From NCBI GenBank assembly GCA_964057225.1, contig OZ059897.1:11718001-11782000 (forward strand): DNA of 64,000 nt, read 5' to 3'. Positions within the stretch are counted from its first letter, which is position 1, and each line of letters begins with the position of its first letter. Shown piece by piece: positions 12,306 to 23,326 of this stretch. A program made the position numbers and the translations under genes. A model generated the notes under the pieces. The model saw only the letters and a list, made by a program, of their open reading frames with translations, searched no databases and was not told the DNA's origin. Source of the stretch: Auanema rhodensis (taxonomy: Eukaryota; Nematoda; Chromadorea; Rhabditida; Rhabditidae).

Positions 12306-14995
12306 CTAATCGCTATCCTCTTCATCATCGTCATCGTCATCTTCTTCAAGCCAATCAATTATAGGCTTCATGATTGTTCGCAGTTCAGACTCTTGTGGCA
12401 TAGAATTCGCCCATTCAAGAATCGAATCCTAAAAGAAACGCTTATAACATCAGTTAAAATTAACATTACCTCCTCCACAATATCTAAATCGTTATACAAA
12501 GTATGAACTAATTTCGCAACTTTGTTTTTGAAAGTTTCTTGTTCTTTACTTCGTTCCTGAAAATCAAACTACTGCAAAGATAAAACAAATACTCTCACCT
12601 CTATAGCCAATAGCAGCTGAATTTGACTCTTAACCGGTTTGTAATAATTGTTGAACAAAGCTTTCCACTCGGTGGCTAACTATAATGAAAAAAATTACAG
12701 TTTGTCTGTTTAATTTAGTTTAATATTATTTTACCTTCTTGATTCCGACTATTGTATCGTTTCCTGGTAAACCTAAGAAGGCATAGAAAACATTTTTAGC
12801 TACATCCTCCATTGATATGTTATAAGCTAGTTTCGAAGAATTAATTTCTAATATAAGATTGCTCATCTATAATATTAATAATTTTGAAAGATTAATTAAT
12901 TGACCACTTACATGCTTTCCACTATTATCAAGTTGTTGTATTCTTTCCATACTTTCCACTACTTCGACAAGGAATTGCCCAGTACCATCTAGTTCCATTA
13001 ACTCTTCTTCATCCTCTTCCTCTTCGGAATTAGTTTCCTTAAAATATTCACATAAGCAGAAAAACGATATGTTATACCTCTCTTTCTGTTAAATTGGACT
13101 CTGAAAGAACAGACAAAGTTCTTCGTCGGTTGTTAACTCCCCAGAATGATGTTCCGTCTTTCAAATACCATAAATATTGACCTAATATTAGAAGATGCTA
13201 ATATCATATCAAAGAATTTAATACGAACCATTTCGCTCCACTGATCGAATTGTTTCTTCGAAATCTTCATCAGGTTTCTTAGGACACAACACACCATTAG
13301 CCGAAACATCAGTAACAGACTTGACGGTACCCTATAAAGCAAATATCACTATAAACACATTAAAAAGCAACATACTCCCAAAACAATGCACTTCATTGGT
13401 AGGGTGATATTCGATTCAATGACAACATTATCGCCAAGGATAGCATCTTTAATTTTAATGCCATTCTTTATTCTACAGTTTTTTCCGATAATAGCATTTT
13501 CGATTTTGCAATTTGCACCTATGTTACAGATATTAACAAGCGAGAAGTCTATGAAAACTACCTATCTCTGTACCGGCATCAATTGTCACATTAGAAAGAA
13601 GAGTTGAGCTTTCAATTTTACAATGAGGACCAACAATAACATTGTTTGCTAAGTACAAACTGAAATATATGATATTCAAATAAAATAATAATTACTTACG
13701 TTGCTTGCAAATTTCCCTTATTATCGGATAATTCTTTGAAATTCATTGTATAATGACAAATGTCCGTCAACTAAAAGAAAATAATATATTATATATAGAA
13801 ACATCATAAAATGTACCAAAGCTTTGGATGTTAAAGGGTAGAACCAATTCTCTTGAAGCATGGTGTTTGCTAATAACAAGTCTGTATAATCACTACACAG
13901 TTGAAAAAAATCAATTAGATGACAAATGTTATAGTACAGCTTACCGAATCATAAAGCCTGCTTCAAGATCATCCAGAATCTCTAAGTGAACGCTTTGAAG
14001 TAATAATTCTTCATTTACTAGCAATTCCCTAAAATTAAACAGCTTGATTTCATTTTGATTATTGATTTAACTGACTTAACAACATCATCAAGTTCTTGGA
14101 AATCAAAATTATCACTGAATTGAGCTAAAATATTCATTGTGCAAATAGCAATTCCAGTATATGTTATATCACGACGAACAGTAACATCTTCCAAAAAATG
14201 GATCTGCAGCATGAGAAATGAAAAATATAATATGAATTAGAAAAAATACCTTATCAATATCAAGACTTTCAGACTCATCTTCACGGTAATATAGTCTTAG
14301 TTTTTTGGATTCATTATGAAGACCAACAACAGTTTTACTAGATGAGACAGCATTAGAAAAAATCTGAGTCATAACATTGTTTTTATCTTCTTGTTTACGC
14401 TTCCTTAATTAACAGCTGAGAGAAAGGAAATAAAGGATAGGCTAACTTGAAATGTTTAATTTCGTTGTCAAGAGTTGAAGAAGAAAGAACTCCAGGGTTT
14501 GATACCAAGATAAAATCACCTACAAAAATAAATTAGTTCAAGAAAAAAGAAAACAATTTTACTGGATATCAAAGATCTGCTTTCAAGTTCACGTAAGCAA
14601 TCTCCCATACTCATTGCATTCTTGCACCAAACAAGTGCGACTGAATCAAAAAATGGAGCCCAATCACTGTATATTTTAATATTAATATATGAAAATAGTA
14701 TGAAATTACCGTTCTATGAGAATTCCAGCTTCTTTGTTCTTCTCACTAATGAGTAATATAACCTTTTTAACATCAGCTCTTAAAATCCAAGACAAAGTAT
14801 AATCAATAATGCGAGAATTGCACATTTTTTGAAAACACTAAAATAGCTTAATTAAATGATTATATATATATATGTGTGTGTTACCCATGACCCAAGCAAT
14901 TGAGAGAATGGGTAGAAACGATCATCAAAGTTATCCAGTAATACAACAGCGGGCAAAGCGCTTTCTGTCTTTTTTTCTTCTTTTCGTGGTGCCAT
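12306..14995 (-). CDS. EIF2B5: Translation initiation factor eIF2B subunit epsilon
   Basis: Catalytic epsilon subunit of the guanine-nucleotide exchange factor for eIF2. The N-terminal nucleotidyl-transferase-like domain has [42 protein letters not shown] and [16 protein letters not shown] left-handed beta-helix follows ([31 protein letters not shown]). An acidic linker ([12 protein letters not shown]) leads to the C-terminal W2/HEAT domain, which holds the exchange activity and ends [10 protein letters not shown] and [16 protein letters not shown]. The aromatic/acidic tail is typical. About 12 short introns. Start is 5 nt after an acceptor-like TTTGTAG near 15001. It lies immediately upstream of UBE3C and is probably co-transcribed with it. 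Confidence 0.95.
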
Positions 14996-15390
14996 TTTAT
15001 CTACAAACAATATGAATTGTCATCTTGTAAAAAAAACTAGAATTCAGGAGATTAAAATTTTAATAAGTTTTCAAGTTGTTCTATTCTATTTAAAAGCTTA
15101 CTATATTAAACGTTTTTCATAGAACGCATGCTTACGTATTTTACTGATATTCATTTTTTCAAATCTGTGCTTATGTTATTTAACTGACATAAAGCTTGAA
15201 ATAAGATTAATCTCTACGGATTGTGTCACGTACGAAGTATAATACATTCAAATCTTAGAAATGTAGTATATACTGTTATTGAAGTAAATAGGAAATATTT
15301 TAAAATGTCGCATTGTATATGAATTTTTTCGTCTTTGTTGTTTTCTGTGTTTTTGTTTTATATCAGATAAGGAATGAGAGATAAACTTCA
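14996..15390. other. Intergenic spacer upstream of eIF2B-epsilon
   Basis: 395-bp AT-rich spacer between two - strand genes. It should hold the 3'UTR of the Ser-rich gene and the promoter of the eIF2B-epsilon/UBE3C unit. No further gene seen. Confidence 0.5.
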
Positions 15391-17306
15391 TTATTGTTTT
15401 AATCGTTGCTCAATAATAGCTAATAATCGCTTTTTAGTTGTAGGGTTGAAGGTTTTGATGTCTTCATTTAATATTCTGGTCCATTCTCGCACACTTCGCC
15501 ATTCTTGTTCATTAAATTCGCGTATTAAACGTATATGATGTGAAACGATTTCTTTCACAAAGTAATCTAAGTTAGCATTGTTTAGATCAGACGGGAAACT
15601 GGGCAATTTTAATTCAAAACCAACGGGATGTTCTTTACGCTGAAGTGAAAAAAAAATTAAGCAAAACGGAAACATGAATACCGAGTTATCGTCGCAAATT
15701 CTTGAAGAAGTTTGTGTAACCGCTTCTTTGAAGCTAGGATTTTTCTTTTTTTCCGAGTTTTCAAGCATACTGGGCTCGTTTGCTTTCCCTAATTCAAGGC
15801 TATTCTCAAATTTCATTGGTTGTTTCTTATCTTCTTGTTTTCTCTTTGGTGACCCAACAAATCTTAATAGTTTTTGTTAATTGATTCTAGAAGAAGGTTA
15901 AGAACTAACTGCTGAACTATTTCTTCTTGTTCTGTTTTTTCAATTTCGTCGATGGGATCCAATAAATCAGCTCTTGAGTTCACACTGCTTAGGTCGGAAA
16001 TACTTCGAGCAGTGGAATTAGCAGAGGACGACGACACAGAGCGTGTCTTCCTTTTCGTAGATGTATTGTTTAAACGTTGTTTCAACGTTGAAGAAGATGA
16101 GTTCGAGGATGATGAAGATGTAGTTGAACTTTTCGAAGAACTAGAAAACTTTGAAGAAGTAGAGTGGGATTCCGTAACAGTGGAAGAAGATCTAGTAGAA
16201 TTGTCTGAATTTGATTTCGATGATGCTTCTGAGACTGTGGAAACAGAGCTCACAGAAGATCGTGAAGAAATCGATGATAAAGAATGATCTGAACTCTGAA
16301 AAAATGAATATTTTAGCTTAAAGGTAACTTGTTTCTTATGTACACCTCCTTGAACGATACTCTTCTTCCATTATGAAGTTTTTCTGGTATTTCTGATTCC
16401 ACCTTTAAAGTTTAATATAATTGTTTGTTTTATAAAATAATAGAAGTATTTACTTGGAAGTCTAATGATTCCAAATCAGAACTATCACTGTTACTATCCG
16501 ATTTAAGATTAAAAGGAGATTTTTTTATTGATTTTCTAAATAATTCTAATAAAAGTTTCGATAAAAAGTTTAATAAACTACTTTGTTTGTTGAGTAGTTT
16601 GAGGTTCTACTTCATGTTCTTGAATTTGATTCCTTGAACTTGTAGATGTTTTTGACTCATTTCGTTTAGATGACAATGGTAGAGTTGGCTTCAGAGATTG
16701 ATCGATAGAGTTTCTTAATTCTCGAATTTCTACTAATGATTTTCGTCCTACTTGATTTCCTTTAATAATAATATTTCAGTAAATAATATTGAAAACATAT
16801 TGTATTACCCGGTTTTCCTTTAGGTAATATACTTGCCGATGGCTCTGAATTATCAAAACCTAGATCTAAAATGATTTTTTCACCTCCCATAGAATTTTTA
16901 AGAAATGAATCATCACTAAAAATATTTAAATTATTTAAATAATATTTAAAATAATAAAAATACCTATTATGATCATCTGAATCGAAACTTAAACTATCTA
17001 AAGTAAAAGTTTTCGATAGTTTACGAGGCTTTCTATAGAAAAAAAATTAAATAATTCATAAAATATTTCTTTACATACTCAGTATGAACATCAGCTTTTT
17101 TAACTCCACTGCCAATGTTTACTTTTGCTTTTGAGCTTGGTTTGTCCTCCTTTAAACTGTTTTGTAGGGCTTTTGAACTACTTTCTAATGACGATAAATA
17201 ACTCTATAATACAATAAAATATGAAAAAATGTTTTTTTTTTAAATATAAACTTACTAAAGCTGATGCTGATAGCTTAGTAGATGGTTTAGAAAGCCGAAC
17301 AGACAT
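15391..17306 (-). CDS. Ser-rich protein of unknown function
   Basis: Unrecognised multi-exon gene. Starts MSVRLSKPSTKLSASALSYL and continues with low-complexity, probably disordered sequence; a conserved-looking block reads ILDLGFDNSEPSASILPKGK and SLVEIRELRNSIDQSL. Around 15900-16260 is a tract dominated by Ser, with runs such as SKFSSSSKSSTTSSSSS. The last about 90 residues look folded and charged: LDYFVKEIVSHHIRLIREF, then WRSVREWTRILNEDIKTF and a helical end IEQRLKQ. This C-terminal helix faintly recalls centrosomal coiled-coil tails but no family can be assigned. The start is 7 nt after an acceptor-like TTTAG. The gene upstream ends 205 bp away on the same strand. Confidence 0.7.
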
Positions 17307-17511
17307 GATCTTACTAAATGTTCATCGTTCTGCTTCTCAATAATCCGATATCGTCTAGTCTCATTGCCATGGCAACCTGGTCAAGACGCGCCCACGTGTG
17401 AAGATACATAATTTCCAAATGAAATATAAAAGAAAAATCATAAAATAAAAAGTTTTATTAATATAGAAATAATAATAATTTAAAATAAAATAAAATAAAT
17501 ATGTATATATA

Positions 17512-18169
17512 TCAGTATAACGATTGAGGAAAAGTCGTTGCATAATTTGACGATGAAAACTAAAATATGTTTTGTTATAAAATAAAATAAATTAAACCAA
17601 AATTTACTTCAATTTCTGTTTTTTGAGCTAATTCCTGTTTCGTTTTTTTATCTTTTGCCCGATTTATAAGCCAAAAACCTAGCGTGAAGATTGTGACTCC
17701 AAGTACTAAAATACAAAATAAAACAATTAGTGCTACAGCAAATCCATATTTGAGATTCCTGAAAGAGAAGAATTGTTGTCTTAAACTAAAAAAGATAAGA
17801 TGATCAACCAAGATGTGTTTGAACAGCATGTTGATTCACAACATCCTAAAGATTTATGACATTGTTCAATTATAACATTAGCTCGATTAGCTAAACGATA
17901 TACACAATCATAAAATGAAGCATCGATAGCTTAAAATAAAAATTATAAAATTATAATAAATATTATAAAAAATACTATTAATGCGTTCATCTACAAGGCC
18001 AGCTCGTATTGGTTCAGGTTGACTTGCTGAGAGTACAACACTGGCAGAATCCATAATAGGTTGGTTTTTAGTATAACTTTTGACAGAATCAACGACTATA
18101 ATATGAATAAAAATAAAAAATATTAAAGAAAAATCTTCTTTTACCTAAGCCGTTCCAGCGAGAGCTCAT
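17512..18169 (-). CDS. Small Cys-rich single-pass membrane protein
   Basis: Five-exon gene of about 140 residues. Exon 1 (18145-18169) encodes MSSRWNGL; exon 2 is a polar stretch; exon 3 carries FYDCVYRLANRANVIIEQC and a GCCESTCC cluster. After a 50-nt intron comes a hydrophobic helix (GFAVALIVLFCILVLGVTIF) and a charged tail KDKKTKQELAQKTEIE; the last exon gives a short tail ending FPQSLY. No signal peptide is visible, so it is a signal-anchor protein or exon 1 is incomplete. CC-x3-CC next to a membrane helix resembles CX-module and Shisa-like proteins, but this is only resemblance. Exon 1 and its upstream DNA are repeated perfectly at 31049-31754. The Ser-rich gene lies 205 bp downstream on the same strand. 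Confidence 0.75.
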
Positions 18170-18842
18170 GATTTTGGACTAAATGGAGGTTCAAAGAAAA
18201 TTTTGATCGACATCGACTTAAAAGAAAGTAAACAAACTATTCGCCACTTGAACTGGAAATATGGAGCTTCTACATGAGCCGGTTAGGAAACTAATTTCCT
18301 AATCATTTAAATTATTTTGATATAATTCAATTCAAAACTATATAATTTAGATTATATTATATAAAACTATATAATATCTGAACTCATATATTCAATCAAA
18401 TGCTTTTAAACAAAGTAAAACTTTTTTTTTTTTGAAAAAGAAAAAAATTTCTAAAAAACATTATGTTCATGTGTGTAATCTGTTGTTCTTCCTACAGTTA
18501 CTATGTCTTTTAAGAAAAAAAGGATTTCCTTTTATATTTCATGTATGCAGATTTAAAAAGATTAAAGGATTAGCAAACAACTTATATCAGTATTTAGACA
18601 AATGATTTTGATTTCTCATCAAACCAGAAGAAGAATATACGGAAATTTATTTATTTTTCAATGCTTTAATTAACATGAAACTATACAAATATATAAATTA
18701 CAATAAGAACAATAATATTATTATTATTTTTATTTTAAAAAATAAAAAAAATAAAAAAGTTTTAAATATATTTATAATAAAGAATAATATATATATATAT
18801 TATATTATATTATATTATATTATATGTTATTATATTATATAA
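18137..18842. repeat. 706-bp perfect direct repeat, left copy
   Basis: Identical, without indels, to 31049-31754 (offset 12,912) at every line compared, including a 12-T run and a TATAT microsatellite. It begins 8 bp inside intron 1 of the Cys-rich membrane gene, includes its whole first exon and runs through the upstream AT-rich flank. Together the copies bracket the transposon island. Confidence 0.95.
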
Positions 18843-18864
18843 TTGTGAATCTTAGCTCAAGTAA

Positions 18865-19074
18865 GAAAAAAGTTATTACTTCGATTCTTTCGGATTAGAC
18901 CCACTTCAAGAACTTATCAATTATCTAAAAAATAATGGTAAAGAAAATAATATAATTGAATGCTCCACATTCCAAATACAATTTGGTGCACATAATTGTG
19001 GCTGTTACTGCCTCCCAGTTTTGAAAATGCTTGAAACTTGTAATTTTCAAAAAGTTGTGTCATCTTTAATTTAA
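18865..19074 (+). pseudogene. Polinton/Maverick adenain-like protease fragment
   Basis: An open 69-codon stretch matches the C-terminal half of the adenovirus-type cysteine protease encoded by Polinton/Maverick elements: YYFDSFGLDPLQELINYL near the start, then a Gln six residues before the Cys of NCGCYC, matching the oxyanion-hole Gln and catalytic Cys of the family. The catalytic His region lies upstream and is missing; an in-frame stop precedes the stretch at 18862-18864. No other Polinton gene (polymerase B, integrase, ATPase, capsid) is seen, so this is a relic at the left edge of the island. Confidence 0.72.
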
Positions 19075-19581
19075 ATTTTGTTGCGTATCAGTTATCAGTT
19101 TTTTGTATCAGTTGAGTATCAGTTTTAATTTTAAAATCAACAAATTAATCATTTTTAAAGAGGATAATGTTCAATTGAAGTAGTATAATTGTCTATATCC
19201 AGGCTTGAATGAAGTTTCACTTTTCGATTCAAAATGGGTCGGGTTGTAAGCGAGAAAAATGTCAAACATATGAAGCCTCCTCTCTTTCTTCCTTCCTTTA
19301 TTTCAATCTGGTGGCCGTGCATAATAACTACACATTATATTATTACATTAGAATCGAATATTATAAGAATTGTTTATATTCTTTCTCTAATAATTGACTA
19401 TCGCTGTTAGTATTTGTTTCGCTTCATAATTCACACATACTACTCTTACGTAAATGCATTGAAGTACGCTACTTATTTCCAGCTGAAGGAATTTTGACTA
19501 CACTCATCGTTTGCCTCTGCCTCACGACTACTTTACATGCAGGTATATGTCTTGATAGTTAGCATATATGATTGGGCAGAT
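19075..19581. other. Unassigned sequence in the transposon island
   Basis: About 500 bp between the protease relic and the first MITE arm. It has several copies of a TATCAGTT-like word near 19085-19125 and a GC-richer patch near 19230-19320. No convincing protein or RNA recognised; possibly more decayed Polinton DNA. Confidence 0.4.
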
Positions 19582-19608
19582 AAAAATGTGGCGCATTTTC
19601 CGTATTTA

Positions 19609-20042
19609 TTAGGTGTGTAAGCGGCCACCGGTTAGAATTTGAAAAAATTATGCTAATTTAACAAAATTTAAATCTTACACGACAACGCGCCCTCACTGTT
19701 GTGCGAAGGCACAGCAAACGCTCCAGGAGCTGAATTGGGAAGTTTTGAAGCATCCCCCTTACTCTCCAGACCTTGCCCCACCAGATTATCATCTGTTCAG
19801 GTCAATGGAGCGTAGTTAGAGAGGGGAAAGCTTCAAAACTTTAGGAGAAGTTGAACAATTCATTAAAAAATTTTTCGAGTCCAAATCTAAAATATTTTTC
19901 AGAAATGGAATAAGAAATTGGAAGAAGAGATGGGAGAAAGTGATCGAAAGCGAGATACAATATTAATATTTTCAGAAATAAATTCTTTTCTTTTTTAACA
20001 GATTTTTTTGACACTATAGCCGCGTTTTAACTTACACACCTA
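19609..20042 (+). mobile_element. Internally deleted mariner (DD34D) copy
   Basis: Roughly 430 bp bounded by inverted ends GGTGTGTAAG and CTTACACACC inside TA dinucleotides. The interior keeps the end of a mariner transposase: LQELNWEVLKHPPYSPDLAP with the third catalytic Asp in PPDYHLF, then a helical tail ending KVIESEIQY. An in-frame stop follows MERS, and a frameshift lies upstream near a decayed LHDNA motif carrying the second Asp. The N-terminal half is deleted, so it is non-autonomous. It interrupts the outer arm of the MITE-like element that follows. Confidence 0.8.
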
Positions 20043-20387
20043 ATATAACCCCCGTTTTTAGCCCCGCCCCTTTTGGCGTATACTTTTGTTAAAATGTGAG
20101 ACCTATATGAGATACGATAGTATCTAGATATCTACAAATGTTCCATTTTTAGAATTCCCTTTCTACAGTCTTTTCTGGTTATTTCAAGCAACAGAAAGAC
20201 TCATTTGTCGTTTACATCGGTCACATTCTTTAGTTTCAAGAACTATACCTTTCTCTGAAAAACTTAGACAAAAAATGGTTGATAATGCAGATGCAATGAC
20301 CAATAATGATTCAGTTTTTATATCATAATATATTCAAGTTTTATTTTACTTATTAGCTAACCCCATTGGGGGGTAAACCCTTCCAAA
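20043..20387. mobile_element. MITE-like foldback element, truncated copy
   Basis: Begins with a C-run then GTTTTTAGCCCCGCCCC and matches, in reverse complement, 30656-30994 plus 27878-27941. The copy stops at 20387, where mariner-derived sequence starts, so its far end is lost. About 27 bp of additional inverted homology lies outside the mariner insertion, at 19582-19608 against 30996-31020. No coding capacity. Confidence 0.75.
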
Positions 20388-20475
20388 CCCAGGTGAACAG
20401 GAAGGCCCTACATCTTTGCCCAGGAACCCTGGAAAATGGGTTTTACAGTAGTCCATCGTAGTTTTGGCACTATGA
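20388..20475 (-). mobile_element. Short maT transposase fragment
   Basis: About 88 bp nearly identical to 21233-21317, covering the transposase between its second and third catalytic Asp (around AKTTMDYCKTHFPGF). It joins MITE sequence directly on one side and a retrotransposon scrap on the other, so it is a chimeric junction rather than an independent insertion. Confidence 0.75.
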
Positions 20476-20642
20476 TGATGATGAGGGAGATAATGACATA
20501 ATTGGTCGGGAATTTTAAAAAATGGATTTACTCTTACTTCTTCAATGATACCTGTAGCAACTTGTTCTGAAAACATGCTTCGGTATTGCATTAAATTTTC
20601 TTTTTTCTGAGAAAAAGTCTTATTTTTAATATCTCTAAGCAA
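20476..20642 (-). pseudogene. BEL/Pao retrotransposon reverse-transcriptase fragment
   Basis: The - strand reads YRSMFSEQVATGIIEEV and then HYLPHH. A helix ending in GIIE-x-V, followed by a YLPHH motif, is the N-terminal lead-in of BEL/Pao polymerases. The fragment is about 55 residues, and its downstream end runs straight into maT sequence. No palm-domain catalytic motif is present. The family call rests on this short motif. Confidence 0.55.
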
Positions 20643-20906
20643 AGACCGTTATTAGTAGGCAGTGGATTATCATCCTTACTGTTTGGTGAAGGAGGAGAAT
20701 GTGTTAAAGGAAGAGGAATGTATTTGAGTAAAGAACAGATGGAATATTTAGATATGGCTTGGATAATATAAGAAGTATTATTGAGATAAGAAATGAAAAA
20801 AGAGTGAATGGTAGAATTTATTTGAATAGGTTTAGCGAAGGTAGAGATGAAACCTTCATAATTGCTAACAATGGGCAGTTTTAGTTTTTTTTTTAATTTT
20901 CTCATA
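20643..20906. other. Unassigned sequence between retroelement scrap and maT
   Basis: About 260 bp with an open - strand reading rich in Lys, Ile and Ser but no recognisable motif. It may be more of the BEL/Pao relic. Ends at the TA before the maT terminus. Confidence 0.35.
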
Positions 20907-20908
20907 TA

Positions 20909-22045
20909 CAGGGTGGGTGAGATGTATGTGTCGCTCTTTAAATCTCAATATTTCAAAAACAAAACAATATTTTAGCATCAAAAGTTTTTATTATAAAGAG
21001 TTATTATTAACTTAGAATTTTTACAAATTGTGTTCAAAATGGGCTCCTTTTGCTTTAGTTACTGCTGCTATCCTCTTTTTGAAATTGTTCACAGTTGACC
21101 ACAGGTAATCCTCATCTATTTCGTCCCATGCTTTGATCAAAGCTAGCTTCAACGAATCCAAACTAGTGAAATGTTGCTTCTCTATTTTGGATTGAAGTAG
21201 TCCCCATACTGAATAGTCCATTGGGTTGAGGTCAGGTAAACAGGAAGGCCCTACATCTTTGCCCCGGAACCCTGGAAAATGGGTTTTACAGTAGTCCATC
21301 GTAGTTTTGGCACTATGAGCTGGTGCCCAATCCTGTTAAAGAATCATTTCCTGATTTTTAAAGTTGCTCCTCATCCATGGTCCTAAAACGTCCTCTAATA
21401 TGGTTTTCTGATACACTGCCGCATTGATTTTGACGTTCCTTTCAATGAAAACAAGCGGTGTCTTCAATTTTGCTGTGATTCCTCCCCAAAACATCAAAGA
21501 TTTGGTAGAGAGAGATCTCTCAGCTTCTGCTAGGATTTCTCTGGATCTGGATCTATCTTCATCAGTTGTCTATAATTTTGTCTGTTTGGTAGAGGCTAAA
21601 GAGTAAAAATTTTTTCATCTGTAAAAAATACGTCTGAAACGCGGCCTTGCTTAAGAAAACCATTATTTTTTTTTTGCTTTTTCTAGTCTATTTTTTTCTG
21701 TTGATCCGTCAGTTGCTGTCCTCTTCCGAAATGATAACTTTGCATCTTGAGTTCCTTTTTGACGATGTAACGAAATTGTTCAGTTGAAATGCCAAGATCT
21801 ATTGCCATTTTTCTCATACTAACTGTTGAATCGCGTTGTATCCGACGATTAATGATATTCTTCGTACGTGGAACGTTGTTCTTCCAGTCTTTGGTTTCTC
21901 CCCAATGCTACCTGTGTCCTTATAAAGTTTTGAAATCTTACGGCACGTGGACGATGAAATCTCCAACATATCCAAACCATTCCTTATCAAGTGGAATTTC
22001 ATGATACTGCTCTTGAAACTCTTTATCAGATTCATGGTAACAACG
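20909..22045 (-). mobile_element. maT-type (DD37D) transposon, inverted left copy
   Basis: Starts at a TA with terminus CAGGGTGGGTGAGATGTATG. The - strand carries a broken Tc1/mariner transposase: HTH start with SSSTCRKISKLYKDTGSIG (about 21950), linker with MQSYHFG, first Asp in FTDEKFF (weak, near 21620), second in QDWAPAHSAKTT (across 21310-21340) and third in NPMDYSVW. There are 37 residues between the second and third Asp, the DD37D signature of maT elements. The last residues (21021-21299) are open and end KAKGAHFEHNL. Frameshifts and stops break the middle. The distal inverted terminus is not seen because the copy abuts Merlin DNA. An inverted copy lies at 26003-26975. Confidence 0.82.
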
Positions 22046-22109
22046 ATGAAACTCTTCTGACCACGTTTGACCAAATGACAGCTGCCCGTACAAAAAACTT
22101 ATGTTTGTA

Positions 22110-22113
22110 TGTT
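22110..22113. repeat. Target-site duplication, left (TGTT)
   Basis: Four-base TGTT directly before the left LTR; the same TGTT follows the right LTR at 25217-25220. This marks a single retrotransposon insertion. Confidence 0.85.
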
Positions 22114-22508
22114 TGCAATACTTTATAACTCTGTACTTTATTCTTTCTATAATTTTTATGTATTTCTTTATTCTTTATTCTGTATTTTATATTTCTTAAT
22201 TCTAATTTCTTGTCTTAGTGTATTATGTTATCAGTTCTATTTTACAACCTCAGCATTTTCCAGGATAATTACAATTGTCATTGACAACTTAAAACCTTGC
22301 GTGGAAAATGCTGATAACATTCGCTATATAAGCTTGCCATTCAACTGAATCTTCAGTTGGCGGACTTATCTTTATTTGTTTATTGTTTAAATGTTTTTTA
22401 TTCATAATAAATGTTTCTCTCTTCCTCAAATCTTATTGTTTCTTTTACAACACATCAATCTAAGGGTCAATAACATGGAACATTAATATCCAAATCAAGG
22501 ATATTACA
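22114..22508 (+). repeat. Left LTR
   Basis: 395 bp, beginning TGCAATACTTTATAA and ending GGATATTACA (TG...CA). A TATATAA-type box lies near 22323 and an AATAAA at about 22408. It differs from the right LTR by a few substitutions and one 6-bp indel, so the insertion is fairly young. Confidence 0.9.
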
Positions 22509-23326
22509 TGGAGGTTCCACCTTAGAATCTTTTTACGATTTTCGAACTCGATTAAATTATGAATTATCATTCAGTTAAAGAGAATATATTTTTTTGAGCT
22601 ATTTCCCTGGGCTACCACCTCTCTTTCCAATTCAGTACGAAGGGTCTCACTCATTTTTTTAATAAACAGGGTTGATATTTTGCGCAAGGGTGAGATACTG
22701 AATTGGGCAACTTTTCGATTTCTTTTTGTTTCTGCGCAGTTGTATTTTTGATTTTTCATTGTGGCGAAAAATATATATTTTTTGGAAATGGAAAAGCTGT
22801 TTGATATAAGCAAAATTGGACCTTAATAAAGTCAATTTGCGATATTTTTGATAAAGATTACAAGTTTGTACTAACAGAATGGCCACTGTAAGAAAATAAC
22901 ATCCGCTGTGTCATTTGTCATATTTGAATTTAAACCTTCCTCTCATAATTTTTTGATTGTTGATTCAAGTTGAAACAAAGACTTTGGAATTTGAAAGATG
23001 CCTTGTTTGGTAATTCATTGTTATTCAGTAACAATTGAGATTTTGATTTGTCCGCCATACTCACTTCTCTAATTTATGAATCACATTGTCACATAATCAT
23101 ATCCTATCATCATCTTAACAATTAATTATATTCACATTTTTTTTCCTCTCTATAGTTTGTTTTTGTATGAGTTCATTAATTAATCTTCAGCCCATATTAT
23201 TATATATCTTTTTTTTTTCTTCGATTTTTTTTTCATGTTATTCACTAATTTATTCACTATTAACTATGCATATTCTTATCTTGTTTACTAACTTATTCCA
23301 CTATTTTACATTGTAGATTGTTCTGA
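22509..23326 (+). other. 5' leader of the LTR element
   Basis: Untranslated or non-coding internal sequence between the left LTR and gag. It starts with TGG, a possible primer-binding site. Long T-rich stretches near 23140-23230. No open frame of note on the + strand. Confidence 0.55.

Noticed and set aside
15952-16287. 111-codon Glu/Asp-rich + strand frame
   Set aside because: It is the antisense of the Ser-rich exon; no splice context or start signals support it.
15391-17306. NEDD1 or C19orf44 homologue
   Set aside because: Only vague helical and Gln-Thr similarities by eye; no diagnostic block, so left unnamed.
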